Shown: positions 16,795-25,604 of the stretch, one piece after another | How the letters are laid out: each line of letters opens with the position of its first letter | Position numbering within the stretch: position 1 is the stretch's first letter | Assembly (NCBI RefSeq): GCF_014196345.1 | Contig: NZ_JACIDN010000005.1 | Location: forward strand, 1-64,000 | From: Methylobacterium brachythecii | GTDB lineage: Bacteria; Pseudomonadota; Alphaproteobacteria; Rhizobiales; Beijerinckiaceae | DNA: 64,000 nucleotides | Direction of reading: 5' to 3' | Translations under genes and position numbers: made by a program | The notes under the pieces: generated by a model | The model's database searches: none | Told to the model about the DNA's origin: nothing | What the model saw: only the letters and a program-made list of their open reading frames with translations

Positions 16795-19700
16795 CCACGA
16801 TGACGCTCAAGCGGTCGGACGCGGATGTTGCCGCGGAGATCCCGGACCGCAGCCAGGCCTACCGGGTCGTGAAGGGCGGCCTCGTAGACCGCCGCAAGCT
16901 CCTCGACTTCAGCTTCGACGGCACCTCGTACAAGGGCTTCCAGGGCGACACGCTGGCCTCGGCGCTGCTCGCCAACGGCGTCCATCTCGTCGGGCGCTCA
17001 TTCAAGTACCACCGCCCGCGCGGCATCCTGTCGGCAGGTTCGGAAGAACCGAACGCGATCGTCGAGCTGCGCTCGGGTGCGCGCCGCGAGCCGAATACCC
17101 GCGCCACTGTCGCCGAGCTCTATGCCGGCCTCGAGGCGAACAGCCAGAACCGCTGGCCCTCGCTTGCCTTCGATGCGCTCGGCATCAACGCGCTGGCGGC
17201 GCCGATATTCGCGGCGGGCTTCTACTACAAGACCTTCATGTGGCCGGCCTCCTTCTGGGAGAAGCTCTACGAGCCCATGATCCGCCGCGCCGCCGGCCTC
17301 GGACACGCCGCGAACGCGCCCGATCCGGACACCTACGACCGGATGCACGCGCATTGCGACGTACTCGTCATCGGTGGCGGACCTGCCGGCCTCTCGGCGG
17401 CGCTGACCGCGGGCCGTGCCGGCGCGCGGGTCATCCTCGTCGACGAGGACTTCAAGCTCGGTGGACGTCTGCTCTCCGAGAACCAGTGGATCGGCTCGCA
17501 GGCCGGCGTCGAATGGGCCGCAGCGGCTCTGGACGAGCTGATCAGCCTGCCGGAGGTCCGCATCCTGACGCGAACGACGCTGTTCGGGGTCTACGATCAC
17601 GGCTCCTATGGCGCTGTCGAGCGCGTCAGCGACCATCTCGCGGTCCCCGGTGTCCATGCGCCGCGCCAGCGCCTTTGGCGGATCACCGCCAAGCGTGCGG
17701 TTCTCGCCGCCGGCGCGATCGAGCGGCCGCATGTCTTCGGCGGCAACGACCGGCCCGGTGTCATGCTGGCGGGGGCGGTGCGCGCCTACGTCAATCGCTA
17801 CGGGGTTCTGCCGGGCCGCAGGATCGCCGTCGTCACGTCGAGCGATGACGGCTGGCGGACGGTCACCGATGTGCTCGCCGCTGGCGGCCAGATCGCGGCC
17901 GTGATCGACACGCGCCGGTCCGTGCCACAGGAGCTGCGTCGCGCGGCCGAGAGCGCGGGCGCCACCATCATCACCGACGGCTATGTCGCGGGGACCCGGG
18001 GGCACCTGCGCCTGAAGGCGATCGAGGTCGTTGACTCCTATGGCGGCGCGCAGAGCATCGCCTGCGATTGCCTCGCGATGGCCAATGGCTGGAACCCGAT
18101 CGTCCACCTCGACTCGCACCTGTCGCGCAAGCCAGTCTGGAACGAGCATATCCACGCTTTCGTCCCCGCGGCGATGCCTCTGGGCATGGTCGCTGCGGGC
18201 GCGGCGACCGGTCACTTCACCCTGGCGGATTGCCTCGCGACGGGCGCGGATGTCGCCGCAGACGCCGCAAAGGAATGCGGCTTCGAGCGCAAGCTCTATC
18301 CCGTCCCGAGCACCGAGCCGGAGAGCGCGGCCCATACGCCCCTCTGGCGGTCGCCTCGCATCAAGGGCAAGGCCTTCGTCGACTTCCAGAACGACGTGGC
18401 CGCCACCGACGTCGAACTCGCCCATCGCGAGGGCTTCCGGGCCGTGGAGCATCTGAAGCGCTACACGACGCTCGGCATGGCGACAGACCAGGGCAAGACC
18501 TCGAACCTGGCCGGACTCAGCATCATGGCCGAGCTGACCGGCCAGGCGATCCCGAGCGTCGGCACGACGGTGTTCCGGCCCCCCTTCACACCGGTGGCGA
18601 TGGGCGCGCTCGCAGGCCATCACCGCGGCAAGGAGTTCCGCGCGACCCGGCACGTGCCCTCGCATGCCTGGTGCGAGGAGAACGGCGCGGTCTTCGTCGA
18701 GACCGGCCTGTGGCTACGCCCGGCCTACTTCCCTCGTGCCGGGGAGAAGGACTGGCTCGAGAGCGTGAACCGCGAGGTCAACACCGTCCGCTCGCGGGTC
18801 GGAATCTGCGATGTCACGACCCTCGGCAAGATCGACATCCAGGGACGCGACGCGCTCGCCTATCTCGAAAAGTTCACGGCCAATCCGTTCGGCAGCCTGC
18901 CGGTCGGCAAGGCGCGCTACGCGATCCTGCTGCGCGAGGACGGGATCATCCTCGATGACGGCACCATCGCCCGCATGGGCGAGAACCACTACGTGATGAC
19001 CGCCTCCACCGCGAACGCGGCGAAGGTGATGCAGCACATGGAGTTCTGCCGTCAGTGGCTCTGGCCCGAGTTCGACGTGCAGATCGCCTCGATCAGCGAG
19101 CAATGGGCGCAATACGCGGTTGCCGGCCCGAAGGCCCGCGACACGCTTCGCGGCGTCGTGGACCCTGAATTCGACATCTCCAACGAGGCTTTCCCCTTCC
19201 TCGCCAGCGCGAACATCACCGTCGGCGGCGGGATCCCGGCGCGGCTGTTCCGGATCTCCTTCTCGGGTGAACTCGCCTACGAGATCGCCGTACCGGTCGC
19301 TTATGGCGACGCCCTCTGGCGGGCGATCATGCAGAGCGGCACGCCACACGGCATCACGCCCTACGGGTCGGAGGCGCTGTCCGTCATGCGCATCGAGAAG
19401 GGCCATGCGGCCGGCGCCGAGATCAACGGCATGACGACGGCCGCCGATATCGGTCTCGGCGGCATGCTCGCCAAGAAGAAGGACTATATCGGCCGCCTGA
19501 TGAAGGATCGCCCCGGCCTGACGGAGCCGGACCGGCCGACGCTCGTCGGGGTCCGTCCAGTCGACACCTCCAAGCGCCTGAGGGCCGGCACGCACATCAT
19601 CACGCTCGACGCCACGCCGAGCCTCGAGGCCGACCAGGGCTTCCTGAGTTCCGTCGCCTACTCGCCGAGCAACGGCCACTGGATCGGCATCGGCTTCATC

Positions 19701-19826
19701 AGCCGCGGTCCGCAGCGGATCGGCGAGCGCGTGCGCGCCTACGATCCCGTCCGCAACGAGGATTTCGAGGTCGAGATCTGTTCGGCGGTCTTCGTCGATC
19801 CCGAGGGGAGCAGGATGCATGTCTGA
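16791..19826 (+). CDS. mgdC: N-methylglutamate dehydrogenase subunit C (SoxA-like, NAD- and folate-binding)
   Basis: A 1011-residue subunit of the SoxA type. The N-terminal 2Fe-2S-like/SoxA domain includes HLVGRSFKYHRPRGI. A nucleotide-binding region follows around residue 190 (VLVIGGGPAGLSAALTAGRA). The C-terminal third is a GcvT-like folate-binding domain (about residues 620-1000). In this family the folate domain can capture the methyl-derived C1 unit as methylene-tetrahydrofolate. Translation is coupled to mgdB (4-base overlap) and mgdD (8-base overlap). Full length for the family. Confidence 0.9.
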   Translation: MTTMTLKRSDADVAAEIPDRSQAYRVVKGGLVDRRKLLDFSFDGTSYKGFQGDTLASALLANGVHLVGRSFKYHRPRGILSAGSEEPNAIVELRSGARREPNTRATVAELYAGLEANSQNRWPSLAFDALGINALAAPIFAAGFYYKTFMWPASFWEKLYEPMIRRAAGLGHAANAPDPDTYDRMHAHCDVLVIGGGPAGLSAALTAGRAGARVILVDEDFKLGGRLLSENQWIGSQAGVEWAAAALDELISLPEVRILTRTTLFGVYDHGSYGAVERVSDHLAVPGVHAPRQRLWRITAKRAVLAAGAIERPHVFGGNDRPGVMLAGAVRAYVNRYGVLPGRRIAVVTSSDDGWRTVTDVLAAGGQIAAVIDTRRSVPQELRRAAESAGATIITDGYVAGTRGHLRLKAIEVVDSYGGAQSIACDCLAMANGWNPIVHLDSHLSRKPVWNEHIHAFVPAAMPLGMVAAGAATGHFTLADCLATGADVAADAAKECGFERKLYPVPSTEPESAAHTPLWRSPRIKGKAFVDFQNDVAATDVELAHREGFRAVEHLKRYTTLGMATDQGKTSNLAGLSIMAELTGQAIPSVGTTVFRPPFTPVAMGALAGHHRGKEFRATRHVPSHAWCEENGAVFVETGLWLRPAYFPRAGEKDWLESVNREVNTVRSRVGICDVTTLGKIDIQGRDALAYLEKFTANPFGSLPVGKARYAILLREDGIILDDGTIARMGENHYVMTASTANAAKVMQHMEFCRQWLWPEFDVQIASISEQWAQYAVAGPKARDTLRGVVDPEFDISNEAFPFLASANITVGGGIPARLFRISFSGELAYEIAVPVAYGDALWRAIMQSGTPHGITPYGSEALSVMRIEKGHAAGAEINGMTTAADIGLGGMLAKKKDYIGRLMKDRPGLTEPDRPTLVGVRPVDTSKRLRAGTHIITLDATPSLEADQGFLSSVAYSPSNGHWIGIGFISRGPQRIGERVRAYDPVRNEDFEVEICSAVFVDPEGSRMHV

Positions 19827-20439
19827 GGCAACCGCGAACGTGTGGGCTCCCCGCAGCGCCTGGGCCGGTTACGCGAAGCCCGGCCGTCACGGCCGCACCC
19901 AAGGCGACGCCGGCGTCCGGCTGACCTTGCGCGACGGCATCGCCCTCGCGACGGTCATTGCCGCCGATGGGCAAACGGATGCCCTGCGGGCGCTCGTCTC
20001 CGAGCGGTACGGCTGGACATTGCCCGAGCCGGGCAAGTCTCAGGTGTCGCGTGAGCGAGGGCTGGTCTGGTCCGCCCCGGGCCAATGGCTGGCCGTCGCA
20101 GAGACGCGCGATGCCCTACGGGAGCTGCCCGACGTCTTCCGTGGCATTGCGGCTGTGACCGATCAGAGCGATGGCCGCGCGGTCGTGCGGGTGTCGGGAC
20201 CCAATGCCCGAACACTGCTCGAGAAGGGGGTCGCGGTCGATCTGCACCCGCGCTCGTTTCAGGCAGGGCGGACGGCGGTGACCAGCATCTCCCATATCGG
20301 TGCTCAGCTCTGGCAGCTGGACGACGCGCCGACCTACGACCTGGCCGTCGCCCGCAGCTTCACCGGGAGCTTCTGGTCCTGGCTGACCGAGGCCGCCGCC
20401 GAGTTCGGCTACGAGGTCGAGCAAGGGTCGGCTCACTGA
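19819..20439 (+). CDS. mgdD: N-methylglutamate dehydrogenase subunit D (SoxG-like)
   Basis: A 206-residue SoxG/GcvT-related gamma subunit. It has DGRAVVRVSGPNARTLLEKG, then HPRSFQAGRTAVTSISHIG, and the C-terminal YDLAVARSFTGSFWSWL, typical of this subunit. It completes the heterotetramer and overlaps mgdC by 8 bases, indicating coupled translation. Confidence 0.9.
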   Translation: MSEATANVWAPRSAWAGYAKPGRHGRTQGDAGVRLTLRDGIALATVIAADGQTDALRALVSERYGWTLPEPGKSQVSRERGLVWSAPGQWLAVAETRDALRELPDVFRGIAAVTDQSDGRAVVRVSGPNARTLLEKGVAVDLHPRSFQAGRTAVTSISHIGAQLWQLDDAPTYDLAVARSFTGSFWSWLTEAAAEFGYEVEQGSAH

Positions 20440-20494
20440 CCGCCGGAGCGATTTCGATCCGACCGGCCGAATCCGCGCGCTGAGGCAGTTTTCG

Positions 20495-21211
20495 ATGGCG
20501 CAGATCAGCAAGTTTCCCGTCGCCCAAGCCGCGCGGAAAAAACCGGCACGGAAGGCCGATGCCGCAGAGCCGGAGGTGACGGCGGCGAACCAGGCCGTCG
20601 ACCTCGCGACGGGATCGAGCGCGCCACAGGAAAGCGCCAAATCGCTGGAGAAGGCGATCGGATCTCAGGTCCGAATGCTGCGCCGCGCGCAGGACCTTTC
20701 GGCCGCCGAGCTCGGGAGCGCATCCGGGGTCTCGCTCGGCATGATCTCGAAGATCGAGAACGGTCAGATCTCGCCTTCGCTCTCCACCATCAACGCGATC
20801 GCGAGCGCGCTCAACGTCCCGTTCACCGCGCTGTTCTCGTCTTTCGAGGAAAAGCGCGACTGCTCGCACGTGAAGAGCGGGCAGGGTCTCATCATCGAGC
20901 GCCGGGGCACCAAGGTCGGCCACATCTACGAATTGCTCGGTGCGGCGCTCGGCAGCGACATCGTCGTCGAGCCATACCTGATCGATCTGACCGAGGACGC
21001 GGTGCCGTATGCGAGCTTTCGCCATGCCGGCATCGAGTTCATCCACATGCTGAACGGTGAGATCATCTACCGCCACGCCAACCACGACTATCACCTGCTG
21101 CCAGGCGACTCGCTGATGTTCGATTCGGCGGGACTTCATGGGCCGGTGCAGATCATCCAGTCCCCGATCAAGTACATCGCCGTGATCATCTATCCGCGGC
21201 AATCGACCTGA
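20495..21211 (+). CDS. XRE-family regulator with C-terminal cupin domain (copy 1)
   Basis: A 238-residue protein with a Lys/Ala-rich N-terminal tail of about 50 residues, an HTH_3 domain (LSAAELGSASGVSLGMISKI) and a cupin_2 ligand-binding domain (EFIHMLNGEIIYRH, LLPGDSLMFDSAGLHGP). It starts 56 bases after mgdD on the same strand and may be co-transcribed with it. A close paralogue lies tail-to-tail at 21619-22263. The pair flanks the junction between the mgd and dmm/mgs operons, so both probably control amine catabolism. The ligand is unknown. Confidence 0.88.
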   Translation: MAQISKFPVAQAARKKPARKADAAEPEVTAANQAVDLATGSSAPQESAKSLEKAIGSQVRMLRRAQDLSAAELGSASGVSLGMISKIENGQISPSLSTINAIASALNVPFTALFSSFEEKRDCSHVKSGQGLIIERRGTKVGHIYELLGAALGSDIVVEPYLIDLTEDAVPYASFRHAGIEFIHMLNGEIIYRHANHDYHLLPGDSLMFDSAGLHGPVQIIQSPIKYIAVIIYPRQST

Positions 21212-21311
21212 GCGCGCCGAGCCGCGCTCGCCATCGACCCTGATCCCATCGCAGGCGATCGAAGCGGCGCGCTCTGATCTCCGAGAGCGAAGCGCACTGA
21301 TCCTCAATCAG

Positions 21312-21347
21312 GAAAAAGACTTCACCGACCAGTGTCGGTGAAGTCTT
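21312..21347 (-). terminator. Rho-independent terminator between the convergent regulators
   Basis: A perfect 14-bp stem (AAGACTTCACCGAC with its complement, 21316-21347) has a 4-base loop. On the minus strand it is followed by a T-run (21312-21317 is AAAAAG on the plus strand), so it terminates the minus-strand regulator. The stem may also stop plus-strand transcripts, though no T-run follows there. Confidence 0.8.
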
Positions 21348-21618
21348 GAGTCCCTGGGAGAAATCATGATCGAAAGCGGCCCGCACCGGCCCTCCGATCA
21401 CAATAAGAAACTAACATTCCCTATGAGAAACACAAGCACGAAAGTGCATCGCTCTCCGACGGTGAGATCGGTCGCGTGCGCCGGCTCCTCAGCCAACATG
21501 GCGAGGCGACGTCGAGGCAATCCAGAGCCAAACCCGCACCGTCAGGGCGTTGGCCCTAGTTGCTTCGCTACGCCCGCAACGATGGGGAAGCCTACGACGT
21601 GATCGACCGGATGCCGTA
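21348..21618. other. Intergenic region with no supported gene
   Basis: About 270 bases between the terminator and the second regulator. A short plus-strand open frame (21366-21602) has no recognisable domain. Confidence 0.4.
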
Positions 21619-22263
21619 TCAAGCACGCGGGTAGGAGATGATCGCCAGGTAGGTCATCGGCTTCTTGAGCAGCTTCGCCGGTCCATGCAGAGCCTCGGCG
21701 TCGAACATCAGAGAGTCGCCGGGGGCGAGGTGGTACTCCTGGTCGGCGTGGCGATAGATGACCTCTCCGGCCAGCATATAGATGAACTCGATGCCGCCAT
21801 GGCGGAAGCCCGTATAGGGTTCCGCGGCATCCTCCAGGGTGATCAGGTAGGGTTCGACGATCAGTTCCCCGCGAAGCCCCGCGCCGAGCAATTCGTAGAT
21901 GTGGCCAACCTTGGTGCCGCGGCGCTCGATCACGACGCCCTGGCCCTGCTTCACATAGGAGCAGTCGCGCCGCTCCTCGAAGGCCGAGAACAGCGCCGTG
22001 ATCGGCACGTTGAGGGCATTGGCCACCGAATTGATCGAGGCGAGGGAAGGGGAGATCTGCCCGTTCTCCATCTTCGAGATCATTCCCGGCGAGATGCCGG
22101 CGGCAGCCCCGAGATCGGCAACGGACAATTCGCGCTCACGGCGGAGCGCGCGGATCTGATGACCCAGCGCCTTTTCCAGATTCCGCTTGTCCTCGACCGG
22201 CGCGTTCGACGCCGTGTTCAAGACGCGCTCCGGTGGGGTCTGGTTCGACACTCGACTCTTCAT
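21619..22263 (-). CDS. XRE-family regulator with C-terminal cupin domain (copy 2)
   Basis: A 214-residue HTH plus cupin protein very similar to the one at 20495-21211. Shared stretches include GMISKxENGQISPSL, GQGxxIERRGTKVGHIYELL and YRHxxxxYHLxPGDSLMFD. The N-terminal tail is shorter and different. It faces the opposite way, with its promoter in the 569-base region upstream of the dmm genes, so it is positioned to control that operon as well as itself. Duplication followed by operon-specific division of labour is a reasonable inference. Confidence 0.88.
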   Translation of the reverse strand: MKSRVSNQTPPERVLNTASNAPVEDKRNLEKALGHQIRALRRERELSVADLGAAAGISPGMISKMENGQISPSLASINSVANALNVPITALFSAFEERRDCSYVKQGQGVVIERRGTKVGHIYELLGAGLRGELIVEPYLITLEDAAEPYTGFRHGGIEFIYMLAGEVIYRHADQEYHLAPGDSLMFDAEALHGPAKLLKKPMTYLAIISYPRA

Positions 22264-22832
22264 TCGCGGGAAACCACTCGCCTCTTCCTTGCACAGACGT
22301 TCGTTGCCGCTCCGTCTGTCAATGTGTGCATTGCAAAAGACGGCTTACACGCCTTCTAAATTCCCGGCGGCGCAGTCCGCAGGCGGGTCGCGCCGCCCTC
22401 ACGCGACACCGACATCCGGAAACCACACCGTCCGAGATACGGGCAATCGGTTGCACGATAAGTGCAAAAATCGGCAAGGAACCGCTCGAACGCGACGAGT
22501 GCCCGCAAGCTCGGCAGCGCCTGATCCAATATTCGCCATTCGCCTATTGATCTTGCAAACGAAAGGTTTTGCTGCGCAGCAGCATGATTTCGGCGGTTGA
22601 CATCCGTTTTCCCTTAGAGAAAATATCATTCGCAAAGAGAAGGTCGCCAAGCCGCACAACGCAGGATGTTGCTGCATTTCGCGTGCTTGGCAATGTCTTG
22701 GGGGCAATCGAGCCCGCGGGGATGCCTTGCGCTGTCGCTCGCGCTCTTCGGCTTTGTCATGAAGCGGACTGGTGCACGCATTCTTGGGACGCGCGTCCGG
22801 TAGCCGCGCCTTCGTCTTCGGAGACCTGCGGC
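22264..22832. promoter_or_regulatory. Divergent regulatory region, XRE-cupin regulator/dmm operon
   Basis: A 569-base region without a supported gene, AT-rich near 22440-22660. It contains several similar TTGCA-type elements (CATTGCAAAAG at 22333, AGTGCAAAAATCGG at 22460, CTTGCAAACG at 22554) and the palindrome GCTGCGCAGC at 22571. These could be operators for the XRE-cupin regulators. The exact promoters are not identifiable by eye. Confidence 0.4.
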
Positions 22833-23408
22833 ATGATCGATCAGGGCATCAAGAGTCGTCCGGTCTACGAGCGGCTTCGGATCGACCATTCCGGGCTGCG
22901 CCACCTGTTCGTGGCCGATACACCCTCCTTCTCCGTCGAGCCGCTCGCCGCCGAGGCGCAGGCCCTCGAAGTCTGGGCCGTTGCGCCGCTCGACAGCGAA
23001 GGCGTGTCTCCCGCGCTCACGGATGAGCGTCATCGCAGCTTTCGCTCGGTGCAAGGCCTCATCCAACGTCTCACGCATCGCTTGAAGGACGAGCGGATGG
23101 GGTTCCGGCTCTACGCGGCCGGCAGGGAGGGCTTCCTCTGGGACGTCTACGGCACTGCGCAGCAAGCCGGATTGGGCAGGCAGGAGGTCTTCCTGACTCA
23201 TCACGGCTCGACGAGGCGCCGCGTGATGTGCGTGCATTGCCGGACCTTCAACGAGGGCGTGACGACGACGATCGCGCAGTGCGAGGGCTGCGGCGCGCAG
23301 CTCTTCGTTCGCGATCACTTCTCGCGCCGGCTCTCCGCCTACATGGGCGTGAAGGTCGATGCCGAGCTTCCTGGGGACGTTCCTCCCGCAGAGCAGGCCT
23401 ATCAATGA
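22833..23408 (+). CDS. dmmA: Dimethylamine monooxygenase subunit, DmmA-like
   Basis: A 191-residue protein of the DmmA-like family. A variable N-terminal domain starts IKSRPVYERL, and the C-terminal zinc-ribbon-like region has CVHC and CEGCGAQLFVRDHFSRRL. It belongs to a three-gene set that demethylates dimethylamine to methylamine and formaldehyde with O2 and reductant. The ATG at 22833 fits the family N-terminus; the longer upstream frame is AT-rich promoter sequence. It overlaps the next gene by ATGA. Subunit lettering differs between publications, so the symbol is tentative. Confidence 0.75.
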   Translation: MIDQGIKSRPVYERLRIDHSGLRHLFVADTPSFSVEPLAAEAQALEVWAVAPLDSEGVSPALTDERHRSFRSVQGLIQRLTHRLKDERMGFRLYAAGREGFLWDVYGTAQQAGLGRQEVFLTHHGSTRRRVMCVHCRTFNEGVTTTIAQCEGCGAQLFVRDHFSRRLSAYMGVKVDAELPGDVPPAEQAYQ

Positions 23409-24352
23409 TCGTCGAAGGCAAACTGTCGGCGCGCGTCGTCGGTGTCGACACCATCAGTCCGACGCTCAAGCGCTTCCGGTTCGCTCCGCAGGGAGGGGGA
23501 CAATTCCCGACGGCCGCACCCGGCGCCCATATCCTCGTCACTCTGCGCGGCCCTGATCGCGTCTGGAAGAACTCCTACTCGCTGGTCACCACGCCCGAGC
23601 AGCGCGACCAATACGCTATCATCGTGCGGCGCGCGGACGCGTCCCGCGGCGGTTCGCACTTCCTGCACGACGTCATCACGGGCGGCGAGGCGGTCGAGCT
23701 GAGCGCGCCCGCCAGCCTGTTTCCGATCGCGTCGCTCGCGCGCAAGCACATACTGATCAGCGGCGGCATCGGGCTGACCCCGTTCCTCTCCTACGTTCCC
23801 GTCCTGCGATCGCGGAAGGCGACGTTCGAGCTGCATCAGTTCTGCTCCGAAGGCGAGGCCGGCGTCTTTCGCGATCTCCTCGGCAACGAGGACGGCCGCA
23901 TCCACGTGCACGGATCGACGTCGCGCCCGGCGCTCGACCAGATCCTCGCGGACCAGCCGCTGGGCACGCATGTCTATACTTGCGGGCCGGACCGCCTGAT
24001 GGAGGGCGTCGCGCAGACCGCACGGCGGCTAGGCTTCCCCGAGAACGCCATCCACCAGGAGAGTTTCGGCGCCGCGACCGGCGGCCAGCCCTTCGTCGTG
24101 CGGCTCACCCGATCCCGGAAGACCATCGAGGTCGGCGAGACGCAGACGCTTCTCGAAGCCCTCGAGGCGGCTGGCGTCGAGGCGCCGTGCCTATGCCGCG
24201 GCGGCGCCTGTGGCGTCTGCCTGGTGCCGGTCGTCGACGGCGAGCCCGAGCACCGGGATCACGTTCTCTCCGATGCCGAGAGGGCCGAGGGACGCATCAT
24301 CGCGACCTGCGTGTCGCGCGCCAAATCCGCATCGCTCGTGCTTGATCTTTGA
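23405..24352 (+). CDS. PDR/VanB-type flavin reductase with C-terminal 2Fe-2S ferredoxin (dimethylamine monooxygenase reductase)
   Basis: A 315-residue electron-transfer component. The flavin-binding barrel has KNSYSLVTTPE, the NAD(P)-binding region has HILISGGIGLTPFLSYV and HVYTCGPDRLMEGV, and the C-terminal plant-type ferredoxin has CLCRGGACGVCLVPV with the last cysteine in IIATCVSRA. It passes electrons from NAD(P)H to the haem oxygenase component encoded next. It overlaps dmmA by 4 bases and is followed by the haem subunit after 10 bases. Confidence 0.9.
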   Translation: MIVEGKLSARVVGVDTISPTLKRFRFAPQGGGQFPTAAPGAHILVTLRGPDRVWKNSYSLVTTPEQRDQYAIIVRRADASRGGSHFLHDVITGGEAVELSAPASLFPIASLARKHILISGGIGLTPFLSYVPVLRSRKATFELHQFCSEGEAGVFRDLLGNEDGRIHVHGSTSRPALDQILADQPLGTHVYTCGPDRLMEGVAQTARRLGFPENAIHQESFGAATGGQPFVVRLTRSRKTIEVGETQTLLEALEAAGVEAPCLCRGGACGVCLVPVVDGEPEHRDHVLSDAERAEGRIIATCVSRAKSASLVLDL

Positions 24353-24362
24353 GGAGATCGTA

Positions 24363-25430
24363 ATGGGTATCCAATTCAAGCCGACCGAAACCTTCCGCGG
24401 CGACTTCTCCTATTCGAACAGCGACGAGGCCGTCCTTCGGTTTCCGTTCCCCTTCGCCGAAGACAAGTACATGTACTCCGTGAACATGGAGCCGCATGTC
24501 AGGAAAGGTCCGTGCCCGGTCTTCGAGCACGCCTTCGACGTCGACGAGCATTACATCGCCGAATGCCACGAGCGGGCCCTGGTGCTGGAATCCGACCCCA
24601 AGCGCTGCCAGGTCCTACCGCACATGATGGCGGCCCAGTGGGACACGCTCGAACTCATCATGGAGAGCCTCGCGACGGATTATCCAGAGCACTTCTCCCT
24701 AACCCGCGACGGCGACAACTGGCACTGGATCAATCGCCCGCTGAACACCGACCAGAGATTCGTCTTCGGCGATCCGAGCACGCTTCCGCGCGAGCCCTTC
24801 GAGTACATCACCCGGCAGGCGCAAGGTGACTTCACCATCCAGGACCAGCGCGACCACAATCTCTACGTCGACGGCGGCATGGTCACCTGCCAGGCCGACT
24901 GGTCGCTCGAATTCGACATCGGCATGTCGTTCCATGAGTGGCATGGGCCGGTGCCGCTGGCCCACGATATCGGCGTGTTCGACCGCGCTCTGCAGTATCT
25001 GCTGCGACTCCAATACGGTCAGCCGGTCCGCCGTCTCAACTGGACGATGACGGTGAACCCGCGAATGGACACCTCGCCGGAAAACTATCCGGATTGGGGA
25101 CCGGACAAGCTCACGGTCACCCCGGAGAACGTGGACCGCAAGGTTCACCTGCGCGTCGAGTTGCAGACCCTGTTTCGCCTGCCTCGCTCCAACGGGATCC
25201 TCTTCGGGATCCGCTGCTACCTGATCAGCCTGCAGGATCTGGAGCGGGTCACGAAGTGGAGCAAGCGCCTCGGCAGAGTCCTGGCGACGCTTCCCCCGGA
25301 GCTGGTCGAGTACAAGGGCATCGCCCGCTACCGGGACATGGTCGTCTCGCGCCTCGCCGCGGTGGATGACGGCGCGCCTCTGTCCCTTGGCATCCAGCCC
25401 GATCAGACCTCGCTGCCGCCCCGGCGCTGA
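24363..25430 (+). CDS. Haem-dependent oxidative N-demethylase (DUF3445), dimethylamine monooxygenase catalytic subunit
   Basis: A 355-residue DUF3445 protein. The family carries haem and demethylates secondary amines. Recognisable are WHWINRPLNTDQRFVFGD, the middle QDQRDHNLYVDGGMVTCQAD, and the C-terminal LRVELQTLFRLPRSNGILFGIRCYL. The start has a GAGGAG site 8-13 bases upstream. With the DmmA-like protein and the ferredoxin reductase it forms the enzyme that feeds methylamine to GmaS downstream. No tmm or tdm gene is seen, so dimethylamine rather than trimethylamine is the probable entry substrate. Confidence 0.88.
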   Translation: MGIQFKPTETFRGDFSYSNSDEAVLRFPFPFAEDKYMYSVNMEPHVRKGPCPVFEHAFDVDEHYIAECHERALVLESDPKRCQVLPHMMAAQWDTLELIMESLATDYPEHFSLTRDGDNWHWINRPLNTDQRFVFGDPSTLPREPFEYITRQAQGDFTIQDQRDHNLYVDGGMVTCQADWSLEFDIGMSFHEWHGPVPLAHDIGVFDRALQYLLRLQYGQPVRRLNWTMTVNPRMDTSPENYPDWGPDKLTVTPENVDRKVHLRVELQTLFRLPRSNGILFGIRCYLISLQDLERVTKWSKRLGRVLATLPPELVEYKGIARYRDMVVSRLAAVDDGAPLSLGIQPDQTSLPPRR

Positions 25431-25604
25431 GAACAGGATCGGCTTCGCCCGCGCAGGGCACGTCGCAATGGCCACGACCCACGCGGACTTCCGATCCCCG
25501 TTGAGATCGAATTTCGTATCAGGAAATTTTATTGATCCTCAGTTGACGAGCTACGCGGGGTGTGCGAGCAATATCCGGCGCTCCCGATTTATAAGGAACT
25601 TGCG

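Noticed and set aside
15220..18665. Long minus-strand frames opposite mgdA and mgdC
   Set aside because: Antisense shadows with low-complexity Arg/Ala/Asp/Val composition; the plus-strand products are clear Sox-like subunits.
15244..20439. Naming the four-gene set sarcosine oxidase soxBDAG
   Set aside because: Sequence alone would allow it, but linkage to gmaS and mgsABC favours N-methylglutamate dehydrogenase; stated as inference.
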